From positions 28,706 to 92,705 of the forward strand of contig JAZGGI010000047.1 in NCBI GenBank assembly GCA_036480375.1: a DNA stretch of 64,000 nt, in the 5' to 3' direction. Of the stretch, positions 56,278-64,000 are shown one piece after another; position 1 is the stretch's first letter, and every line of letters begins with the position of its first letter. Below the pieces are notes generated by a model that was not told the DNA's origin, did not search any database, and saw only the letters and a list, made by a program, of their open reading frames with translations. A program made the position numbers and the translations under genes. Origin of the DNA: Candidatus Zixiibacteriota bacterium. GTDB lineage: Bacteria; Zixibacteria; MSB-5A5; GN15; JAAZOE01.

Positions 56278-56745
56278 ATGAAAACTCTTACAACCATTTC
56301 AGTTTTTATCATCGCCGTGCTATTTATGGCGTCTGTAGCTTTCGCCGGTGAAGCCGAAAAAGAGCCGGCGAAAAAAGAATTTAAGAAGCAAACGCATTGT
56401 CCGGTCATGGGCGGAAAAATTAATCCCGGAGTTTACACAGACATTCAAGGCCAGCGCGTGTATCATTGTTGCGTCATGTGTACAAAGAACATTAAGGCCG
56501 ATCCGGATAAGTACTTCAAGAAAGCTGCTGAGGAGAATATCCTTTTTGAAAGTGTCCAAAAGGTATGCCCGGTCTGCAAAATGGAGCTAAAAGATAAAAC
56601 GCATTTTACTTATCATGAAGGCCGCGGCATTTATTTTTGCAATGAGAAGTGCCAGGAGCAGTTTGCCTCTTACAAGGACAAAAGTAAACTGTTGAGCGAG
56701 CTTGATAGTAGTAAACCGGATGAGCCCAAAGAGCGTGAGCATTAA
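56278..56745 (+). CDS. Periplasmic TRASH/YHS-like metal-binding protein
   Basis: 155 residues with a signal peptide (ending AFA). Two tandem Cys-rich units follow: HCPVMGGKINPGVYTDIQGQRVYHCCVMC and VCPVCKMELKDKTHFTYHEGRGIYFCNEKC. These match TRASH/YHS-type domains that bind copper or other soft metals. It sits between the outer membrane factor and the membrane fusion protein, fitting a role as metal scavenger or chaperone for the pump. AGGAG precedes the ATG. Confidence 0.85.
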   Translation: MKTLTTISVFIIAVLFMASVAFAGEAEKEPAKKEFKKQTHCPVMGGKINPGVYTDIQGQRVYHCCVMCTKNIKADPDKYFKKAAEENILFESVQKVCPVCKMELKDKTHFTYHEGRGIYFCNEKCQEQFASYKDKSKLLSELDSSKPDEPKEREH

Positions 56746-56782
56746 TACTCTTTGTTGTCTATCAATGAGTAGGAAATAAAAA

Positions 56783-58780
56783 ATGAGCAAGAATTCTGTC
56801 AGGAACATAATAAATCATTGGATGCCTCAATCATGGGCGGCACGGATAGCATTGTTGATTATTATAATCGGAGCTTTCTTCCTGGGATCAATGCTATCGG
56901 ATGGTGTAGCGCCTGATGGACATGAGCACGCTACCGCCGAATCAGAGTCGACAACCTGGACTTGTTCAATGCATCCTCAGATTAAATTGCCTAAATCCGG
57001 CAAATGTCCTATCTGTTTCATGGATTTAATCCCTCTGGAATCGGGATCGGCCGACGACCTGGGGCCTCGACAAATCCGAATGACAGAATCAGCGAAAAAG
57101 CTTGCTAAAATTGCGACTACTCCGGCGATCCGGGCTTTTGGCGAGGCGGAAATAACTATAGTCGGCAAAATCTCCTACGATGAAACCAATCAGGCAACAA
57201 TCACCGCCCGGATGCCGGGGCGGCTCGAACGGCTTTACGCGGACTATACCGGAATTAAGGTAAATCGAGGCGATCATATGGTTGAAATATATTCGCCGGA
57301 GCTTTTAACGGCTCAGGAGGAATTGATTCAAGCCCGAAAAACATTGGCATCGACGGATAAATCTTCCAATTCCATTCTTCAACAATCGGCACAGCAAACT
57401 CTCGAGGCGGCTCGGGGAAAATTAAAGCTATGGGGATTGACCGACGAGCAGATTAATGAAATAGAGAAAAGCGATGAACATTCCCACACCCTGACGCTTA
57501 CTGCTCCGGTTGGAGGTGTTGTGGTTGAGATGAACGCGGCCGAAGGCGAATATGTCAAAACGGGAACGCGCATCTATACAATAGCTGATTTATCAAAGCT
57601 TTGGGTACTTCTGGAAGCGTATGAATCCGATTTGCCCTGGCTGCGCTACGGTCAGAAATTGACCTTTACTTCGCTGTCATTTCCGGGTGAAGAGTTTGAC
57701 GCCCTTATCAGTTTCATCAACCCGATTGTTGATCCCGCAACCAGAACCATAAAAATAAGAGCCATTGTCGATAATTCCGACAACCGTCTCAAACCTGATA
57801 TGTTTGTCAGTGCGGTTGTCAAATCAAAAATCGACAACAAGGGGAATGTGATTTCGGAATACCTGGCGGGAAAATGGATCGGTCCCATGCACCCCGAAGT
57901 AGTAAAAGACCGGCCCGGTATCTGCGATGTCTGTGGTATGGACTTGGTCCCCACCGAATCATTGGGCTATTCGGGAAAGAAAGCAAGTATTAGCGAAGCG
58001 CCCATTTTGATTCCGGCTTCGGCTCCCCTGATTACGGGAAAAAGAGCTGTTGTTTACGTCGAAATGCCGGGAGGCGACGGGCCTCTTTTTGAGGGACGTG
58101 AAATCGAACTGGGGCCTCGAGCCGGTGATTTCTATATTGTTAAATCCGGAATTGAGGAAGGCGAAGCTGTCGTAACCAACGGCGCTTTCCGCATCGATAG
58201 CGAACTTCAGATTCAAGCCAGGACGAGCATGATGTCTCCGGAAAGCGCGATTCAGGCCCAATTAACAATTGATGAAATAGTCAACTCCCCGGTTAAATAT
58301 ATCCACGAGGAAAATCCAGCTCTTGAAACGCTGGCACCGGTGTATAATGCCTATTTTGAAATTCAAATGGCTCTCGCCAACGACAATCCCGAATTGGCGG
58401 CAACCGGTTTTGGAAAATTGGGGGACATGACTCGGCAGGCAAATATGTCGGTATTTTCACACGACGGACATGAACGATGGATGGAACTTTCCGCCAATAT
58501 GCTGAAAGCCAGTGAACGCGGTAAAACCGCTGAAAACCTTGAAGATGCCCGGGATGCCTTTTACCATTTATCAATTACTGTTATCGATTTGCATAAAACT
58601 TTTGGCCATTTGGAAAACCGGGATTATTATCTGACCTATTGTCCCATGGCCCGCGATAACAAAGGCGCTTATTGGCTACAGACCGAAGACATTGTCTGGA
58701 ATTCATTTTATGGCGATCTTATGCTCCGATGCGGCGAAATAAAAAAACCATTGAAGCCTGAAAGTTCAACGGAAAGATAA
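56783..58780 (+). CDS. CusB-like membrane fusion protein with two heavy-metal-binding domains
   Basis: 665 residues. An N-terminal membrane helix (about 18-38) precedes a heavy-metal-binding domain (WTCSMHPQIKLPKSGKCPICFMDL). Then come the barrel-sandwich, hairpin and beta-barrel parts of an RND adaptor (ITARMPGRLERLYADYTGIKV, VVVEMNAAEGEYV). A second metal-binding unit (WIGPMHPEVVKDRPGICDVCGMDL) sits unusually inside the adaptor, and a C-terminal DUF3347-like domain follows (YNAYFEIQMALANDNPE). It links the pump to the outer membrane channel. It ends one base before cusA. Confidence 0.92.
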   Translation: MSKNSVRNIINHWMPQSWAARIALLIIIIGAFFLGSMLSDGVAPDGHEHATAESESTTWTCSMHPQIKLPKSGKCPICFMDLIPLESGSADDLGPRQIRMTESAKKLAKIATTPAIRAFGEAEITIVGKISYDETNQATITARMPGRLERLYADYTGIKVNRGDHMVEIYSPELLTAQEELIQARKTLASTDKSSNSILQQSAQQTLEAARGKLKLWGLTDEQINEIEKSDEHSHTLTLTAPVGGVVVEMNAAEGEYVKTGTRIYTIADLSKLWVLLEAYESDLPWLRYGQKLTFTSLSFPGEEFDALISFINPIVDPATRTIKIRAIVDNSDNRLKPDMFVSAVVKSKIDNKGNVISEYLAGKWIGPMHPEVVKDRPGICDVCGMDLVPTESLGYSGKKASISEAPILIPASAPLITGKRAVVYVEMPGGDGPLFEGREIELGPRAGDFYIVKSGIEEGEAVVTNGAFRIDSELQIQARTSMMSPESAIQAQLTIDEIVNSPVKYIHEENPALETLAPVYNAYFEIQMALANDNPELAATGFGKLGDMTRQANMSVFSHDGHERWMELSANMLKASERGKTAENLEDARDAFYHLSITVIDLHKTFGHLENRDYYLTYCPMARDNKGAYWLQTEDIVWNSFYGDLMLRCGEIKKPLKPESSTER

Positions 58781-61700
58781 ATGACTAACGGAATTCAAAA
58801 TCATGGCGGAGAAAAATATTCAATAATTGATCGCCTGATAAAGTATTGCCTCGATAACAAGCTCATTGTAAGTTTATTGACTCTGATTATCATTGCCTGG
58901 GGTGTAATGGTCGCCCCGTTCGACTGGAATCTGGGAGGTCTTCCCCGCGATCCGGTTCCGGTTGACGCTATCCCCGATATTGGCGAAAATCAACAGATCG
59001 TTTTTACCAAATGGATGGGCCGTTCGCCGCAGGATATGGAAGACCAGATCACATATCCCTTGACGGTTTCGCTTCTGGGAATTCCCGGAGTAAGGACTAT
59101 TCGCAGTTACTCCTTTTTCGGATTTTCTACCATCTACGTCATTTTCGAGGATGATATTGAATTCTACTGGTCGCGATCTCGAATTCTCGAAAAATTAAAT
59201 TCCCTGCCTTCAGGCTCATTGCCTGACGGCGTTCAGCCGTCTTTGGGCCCCGATGCCACCGCCCTGGGTCAGGTTTTCTGGTACACACTGGAGGGGCGAG
59301 ATAAAAACGGAAATCCGACCGGAGGATGGGATTTACATGAATTGCGCTCAATCCAGGACTGGACCGTCAGATACGCTCTTATGTCCGCCAAGGGAGTCTC
59401 CGAGGTCGCTTCGATTGGCGGATTTGTTCAGGAATATCAAATCGATGTAAATCCTGACGCCATGCGAGCGCATAAGATTGCTCTAACTGACGTCTTTAAT
59501 AGTGTCCGTATGTCGAACGTCGATGTTGGAGCGCGCACTATCGAAATAAATAAAGCCGAATATGTCATTCGCGGAATCGGCTTTATTAAAACACTCGCTG
59601 ATATTGAAAATGCGGTCGTCCGGCAATCCGATAATGTTCCTATTCGCATTAGCGATATAGGAATAGTTTCACTGGGGCCGGCCATGCGGCGAGGAGCTCT
59701 TGATAAAGGCGGAGCCGAAGCGGTGGGAGGCGTCGTCGTTGTCCGCTACGGTGAAAACCCCCTGGCCACAATTAAAAATGTTAAGCAGGTTATTAAAGAA
59801 ATTTCGCCCGGTCTGCCCAAAAAGACTTTACCGGATGGCGCCGAATCACAGGTTAAGATAATTCCATTCTATGACCGCACAGGATTGATTTACGAAACCC
59901 TCGGTACGCTCAACACCGCCCTCATTGATGAAATTCTGGTAACGATAATAGTCATCCTGATTATGGTAATGCACCTGCGAAGCTCTCTTCTTATATCCGG
60001 ACTTCTCCCCCTGACAGTACTGATGGTTTTCATAGCCATGAAAGTATTTAAGGTTGACGCCAACATCGTCGCGCTTTCCGGGATTGCTATCGCCATTGGA
60101 ACCATTGTCGATATGGGGATTGTAGTCAGCGAAAACATATTAAAACATCTTGATCGAGCCGGCCCCGAAGCGGATTTGAAAAAGACTGTGTTTACGGCGG
60201 CATCTGAAGTTGGCGGGGCGGTTCTGACTGCCGTATCGACTACGGTTGTCTCATTTTTGCCGGTTTTCACGATGGTCGCCGCCGAAGGGAAACTATTTAA
60301 ACCACTGGCATATACAAAAACATTCGCCCTGATATCCTCCGTTATTATCGCTCTGGCGATAATACCACCCTTTGCGCACTTTCTTTTTACTCGGAAGAAG
60401 TCAAAAGGGCAAAAGACGTTCGTACCGTTTTTACTACTCGCTGTGGCAATTTTTATGTTTGTCAACTCTTTCTGGCTGACCGGGATTCTTCATATTTTCA
60501 TCGCTGCCTATCTTGGATTCAAGCATCTACTCCCCCAAAAAATACAAAAACGTATGCAGCAGGCTAATATCTATCTTATCGCCGCTTTTGTTGCCTGGTT
60601 TCTTGCATCCCACTGGATGCCGCTGGGAGTAGGAGCCGGAAAATTCTTTAACTTTATATTTACCGTCATGCTTCTCGGCGGGATATTATTCCTGTTTCAG
60701 ATGTTTATGAGAGTCTATGAACCGATATTGCGCTGGTGTTTGGATAATAAAAAGCTGTTTCTTGCATTTCCCGCACTTTTGGTTCTCATTAGTTTATCAA
60801 TCTGGCTTGGATTTGATTCTATTTTTGGGCATGCGCCCGACTGGGTCCGTTCAACGCGATTATACACCTCTATCAATCACACTTTTCCCGGTTTGGGAAA
60901 AGAATTTATGCCGAGTCTTGACGAAGGTTCATTTCTGTACATGCCGACTACTATGCCTCATGCTTCTATAGGAGAAGCTCTGGATGTTTTGCAGACTCAG
61001 GATAAGGCCTTTGCGGCCATACCCGAGATTGAATCAGCGGTCGGCAAAATCGGTCGCGTCGATTCACCGCTCGATCCGGCGCCGATTTCGATGGTGGAAA
61101 CTATTATCAATTATAAATCCGAATATATCGTCGATGAAGACGGTCAAATAAGAAAGTTCAAATTCGAAAACGATGAGTTTGTCAGAGATTCGCTGGATAA
61201 TCTTATACCGGATGAAAGGGGTAAACCATACCGCCAGTGGCGCGATGAAATATCATCTCCGGATGATATCTGGAATGAGATTGTCCGCGCCGGAAAAATG
61301 ATCGGAACGACCTCGGCTCCGAAGCTTCAACCTATAGCCGCCCGGTTGGTTATGCTGCAATCAGGGATGAGAGCCCCGATGGGCGTTAAAGTCAAAGGAG
61401 CAACGCTTGAGGATATTGAAAGAACCGCATTGGATATTGAGCGTTTTCTAAAAGAAGTTCCTTCGATAGAGCCTGCCGCGGTTATCGCCGATCGTATCGT
61501 GGGTAAACCGTATCTGGAAATTGAGATTGACCGAGAAGCGATTGCCCGTTTTGGAATTCATATCCGTAATGTGCAGGATATCATCGAAGTAGCAATCGGC
61601 GGCAAAAAGATCACCACTACCGTCGAAGGCCGAGAACGTTATCCCGTTCGCGTCCGGTACCAAAGAGAATTGAGAAACAGTATCGAGTCTTTGGAAAAAA

Positions 61701-62551
61701 TATTAATCCCCACTCCGGGTGGCGCCCAAATTCCATTGAGGGAACTGGCGACAATTAATTTCGTACGCGGACCGATGGCAATAAAAGCCGAAGATACTTT
61801 TCTTGTGGGATATGTGATTTTTGATAAAAAGCCTGAATATGCCGAGGTTGAAGTTGTTGAAGACGCCTATTCTTATCTCCAGGCAAAGATTGAAACGGGT
61901 GAACTTGAGCTTCCCGCCGGGGTTAGCTTTACTTTTGCCGGAAGTTATGAAAACCAAATCCGTGCGCAGAAAAAACTGATGGTGGTCTTACCCCTGTCTC
62001 TCATTATTATCTTTTTGATTCTCTATTTTCAATTCAGAAAAGTACCAACCACGTTATTGGTTTTCTCGGGAATATTCGTTGCCTGGTCGGGCGGGTTTTT
62101 GATGCTCTGGCTTTATGGTCAGGACTGGTTTATGAATTTCTCGCTTTTTGGCGCTGATTTAAGAAATTTGTTCCAAATCCAAACTTATAATCTATCGGTC
62201 GCCGTTTGGGTCGGATTTCTGGCTTTATTTGGTATTGCCACCGACGACGGCGTTATAATATCCACATATTTAAAACAGGTATTCGATGACAAACAACCAA
62301 AATCAATCAGAGATATCCGTGAAGCAACTGTTATGGCAGGAAAACGTAGAATTCGCCCGGCTTTGATGACCGTCGCGACAACCATATTGGCATTATTACC
62401 GGTGCTGACATCTACCGGTAGAGGCGCGGATATTATGATACCGATGGCTATCCCCTCATTTGGCGGAATGATGGTGGTTTTGATTACTGTATTTACGGTT
62501 CCGGTTCTATATTGCGCTTTGGCAGAGCGGAAAATCCGGAAAATTAAATAA
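58781..62551 (+). CDS. cusA: CusA-type heavy-metal RND efflux pump
   Basis: 1256 residues, some 200 longer than E. coli CusA because of an extra membrane/hydrophobic segment near residues 540-640. The HME-RND opening DAIPDIGENQQIVFTKWMGRSPQDMEDQITYPL is present, as are helix 4 GIAIAIGTIVDMGIVVSEN (proton-relay acidic residues) and the porter-region sequence MLQSGMRAPMGVKVKG, where metal-binding Met of CusA lie. Proton-driven export of Cu+/Ag+ (or another soft metal) across the envelope. Directly abuts the fusion protein gene. Confidence 0.94.
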   Translation: MTNGIQNHGGEKYSIIDRLIKYCLDNKLIVSLLTLIIIAWGVMVAPFDWNLGGLPRDPVPVDAIPDIGENQQIVFTKWMGRSPQDMEDQITYPLTVSLLGIPGVRTIRSYSFFGFSTIYVIFEDDIEFYWSRSRILEKLNSLPSGSLPDGVQPSLGPDATALGQVFWYTLEGRDKNGNPTGGWDLHELRSIQDWTVRYALMSAKGVSEVASIGGFVQEYQIDVNPDAMRAHKIALTDVFNSVRMSNVDVGARTIEINKAEYVIRGIGFIKTLADIENAVVRQSDNVPIRISDIGIVSLGPAMRRGALDKGGAEAVGGVVVVRYGENPLATIKNVKQVIKEISPGLPKKTLPDGAESQVKIIPFYDRTGLIYETLGTLNTALIDEILVTIIVILIMVMHLRSSLLISGLLPLTVLMVFIAMKVFKVDANIVALSGIAIAIGTIVDMGIVVSENILKHLDRAGPEADLKKTVFTAASEVGGAVLTAVSTTVVSFLPVFTMVAAEGKLFKPLAYTKTFALISSVIIALAIIPPFAHFLFTRKKSKGQKTFVPFLLLAVAIFMFVNSFWLTGILHIFIAAYLGFKHLLPQKIQKRMQQANIYLIAAFVAWFLASHWMPLGVGAGKFFNFIFTVMLLGGILFLFQMFMRVYEPILRWCLDNKKLFLAFPALLVLISLSIWLGFDSIFGHAPDWVRSTRLYTSINHTFPGLGKEFMPSLDEGSFLYMPTTMPHASIGEALDVLQTQDKAFAAIPEIESAVGKIGRVDSPLDPAPISMVETIINYKSEYIVDEDGQIRKFKFENDEFVRDSLDNLIPDERGKPYRQWRDEISSPDDIWNEIVRAGKMIGTTSAPKLQPIAARLVMLQSGMRAPMGVKVKGATLEDIERTALDIERFLKEVPSIEPAAVIADRIVGKPYLEIEIDREAIARFGIHIRNVQDIIEVAIGGKKITTTVEGRERYPVRVRYQRELRNSIESLEKILIPTPGGAQIPLRELATINFVRGPMAIKAEDTFLVGYVIFDKKPEYAEVEVVEDAYSYLQAKIETGELELPAGVSFTFAGSYENQIRAQKKLMVVLPLSLIIIFLILYFQFRKVPTTLLVFSGIFVAWSGGFLMLWLYGQDWFMNFSLFGADLRNLFQIQTYNLSVAVWVGFLALFGIATDDGVIISTYLKQVFDDKQPKSIRDIREATVMAGKRRIRPALMTVATTILALLPVLTSTGRGADIMIPMAIPSFGGMMVVLITVFTVPVLYCALAERKIRKIK

Positions 62552-62835
62552 ATTATTGTCGAAACCACAGTGGTGGATTAAAGCACGTGTGGGGCACCAC
62601 TACCTCCGGTCCCATCGATAGTCTCAGTACCTATGGGCTACCCGTGGGAATATCGTAGATTTTACCCGATGAATGTACTGATTGACTGGCAGCTCTTAGA
62701 TTATAAATAAATACTTAACAATCTCATCTTTCAATCGTCAATAGATTAACTATTCGCGTGTAATATTTTGCCTATTTGGTATTTAAAATTTGGCTGTATT
62801 TCGGAGACGGTAATTATTCTTAAGGAGGCATTAAA
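62552..62835. other. Intergenic region after cusA
   Basis: No gene. It contains a 7-bp inverted repeat AGTGGTG (62569-62575)/CACCACT (62595-62601) without a T tract, and otherwise AT-rich sequence leading to the AAGGAGG of the next gene. Confidence 0.4.
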
Positions 62836-63753
62836 ATGAATCGCAAGTTCCCAGTTTCTACTTTATTGATAACAATTGTACATATATTTATGGTCGTCGC
62901 TCCAGGCTCGGCTCAGGACAATCAAAACCCGGCTGATCTACAGGGTCCATATTTTGGGCAGGAACCGCCCGGAATCGTTCCTCAATATTTTGCTCCCGAT
63001 ATTCTGGGGTCCACTATTCATAGCTGTCCAGTTTTTACTCCGGATGGAATGGATGCATATTGGTCAATACTGACAGGTTCATTAACTACTATGAAGTTTT
63101 CTGTCGCGGCTGATAATCAATGGACTGCCCCGGCATATTTTGAATTTCCGCTAGAGTTCACTACTTCCGACTCTCCACATATCACTAATGACGGCAATCG
63201 TTTATTTTTTATAGCAGTGCTTTCAACTGGTCCGGGCCAAAATACCAAAGAAAATATTTGGTACATGGATCGCATTGGTGATGGTTGGGGCGAACCACAG
63301 CTATTGGGACCGATAGTTAACAATGCCGATTTGCACTGGCAGATATCGGTCGCAGATAATGGAAACTTATATTTTAGCGCGTTTCCAGGTGATATAATGT
63401 TATCCGAATATATCAATGGTCAATATACTCAACCCCGGATATTAGATTCAAATATCAATAAGGGAGAATTAATATGTGAAATGACGCCATTCATTGCGCC
63501 AGATGAAAGCTATTTGATATTTTCCAGGCATGAAGAAAACAGCGCCAATCAGTTTTCAGATTTATTTATCAGTTTTAAAGAATCTGATGGTTCCTGGACT
63601 GAAGCCATGGCAATAGAGGAGCTTAATACACCTAAGTGGCACGAAAATTGTCCAAATGTTACCAGAGATGGCAAGTTATTGTTTTTTGTCAGGGATTATA
63701 CTCATTGGGTCAGCGCATCAATAATTGAAAATTATCGATCTAAGGCGAAATGA
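62836..63753 (+). CDS. Secreted PD40/WD40-like beta-propeller protein
   Basis: 305 residues. The signal peptide ends near GSAQDN. The rest has repeated PD40-type motifs (CPVFTPDGMDAYWS, SPHITNDGNRLFFI, TPFIAPDESYLIFSR, CPNVTRDGKLLFFV) spaced 50-60 residues apart, the pattern of TolB-like six-bladed propellers. It is likely a surface or periplasmic binding protein; the ligand is unknown. AAGGAGG stands 7 nt before the ATG. Only intergenic sequence follows to the window end. Confidence 0.85.
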   Translation: MNRKFPVSTLLITIVHIFMVVAPGSAQDNQNPADLQGPYFGQEPPGIVPQYFAPDILGSTIHSCPVFTPDGMDAYWSILTGSLTTMKFSVAADNQWTAPAYFEFPLEFTTSDSPHITNDGNRLFFIAVLSTGPGQNTKENIWYMDRIGDGWGEPQLLGPIVNNADLHWQISVADNGNLYFSAFPGDIMLSEYINGQYTQPRILDSNINKGELICEMTPFIAPDESYLIFSRHEENSANQFSDLFISFKESDGSWTEAMAIEELNTPKWHENCPNVTRDGKLLFFVRDYTHWVSASIIENYRSKAK

Positions 63754-64000
63754 GGAGATGCTAATGATGGTTCACTGTATATAATTATTCACCAGGAATA
63801 ATATTTAATTTAAAAAATAATGATATATCAACCATGTAAGATAACCAGCAGTTGTATATGCAAATTTGTATCCGGCCCTGTCATGATTTTTGTGTAAACA
63901 GTTAAATTGGTTTTTCATATCTTCGGTACTCTTTGGCCGAATCGAATAGCAAATTGATGGACTGCCAACGGCCAGTTCCTAATCGGCATGGTCCACTTTT

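Noticed and set aside
59890..60465. 191-codon minus-strand frame inside cusA
   Set aside because: An antisense shadow of conserved RND membrane helices.

Overview
This 64 kb window is a bacterial chromosome segment of moderate GC. Three features point to the FCB side of the bacterial tree, most likely a Zixibacteria-like lineage. (i) Five secreted proteins carry type I dockerin-like modules with the consensus NVGDAV(F/Y)(I/L)INH(V/I)FKGG. (ii) There is a GldA/GldF-GldG type ABC-2 exporter followed by a DUF4340 protein. (iii) Several signal-peptide proteins carry FG-GAP and thrombospondin type 3 repeats. The phylum is inferred from protein style only; no rRNA is present.

Layout. 1-2.0 kb: 3' end of RNase E/G, a 46-aa protein, an odd tRNA-Gly-like gene, a probable ~75-nt small RNA with a perfect sigma70 promoter, and a coiled-coil/winged-helix protein ending in an SSB-like acidic tip. 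2.2-4.1 kb: EamA transporter and a Ycf48-like propeller. 4.3-8.1 kb: cell-division operon ftsE-ftsX-envC-holB with a degenerate FtsE ATPase. 8.1-11.8 kb: a decayed island holding a half DASS transporter, a frameshifted response regulator, an intact KefC-like antiporter and fragments. 11.9-24.9 kb: secreted enzymes, namely a VCBS/dockerin protein, an M16 peptidase pair, a metallo-beta-lactamase-fold hydrolase, a serine hydrolase-dockerin and an M43 protease-dockerin. 25.1-30.0 kb: ABC-2 exporter. 30.1-35.7 kb: dockerin proteins, a ferredoxin-type protein and a HEAT-like protein.

35.7-44.9 kb is the most striking region. A single aromatic amino acid operon (trpE-G-D-C-F-B-A, AroH chorismate mutase, DAHP synthase, prephenate dehydrogenase) has overlapping or near-abutting genes. 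It lies behind two complete ribosome-mediated trp attenuators in series. Each has its own leader peptide with a Trp-Trp-Trp run set among Tyr/Phe codons, its own antiterminator and its own intrinsic terminator.

44.9-54.6 kb: a lipoprotein, a Tat-exported aldo/keto reductase-ferredoxin, an alpha/beta hydrolase-TPR protein, a heptaheme NapC/NirT-type cytochrome, an SDR-DUF2867 protein and an NtrC-type two-component pair. 54.9-62.6 kb: a divergent Cus-type heavy-metal efflux operon (outer membrane factor, TRASH-like periplasmic protein, membrane fusion protein, RND pump) that the two-component pair may control. 62.8-63.8 kb: a secreted PD40-like propeller protein.
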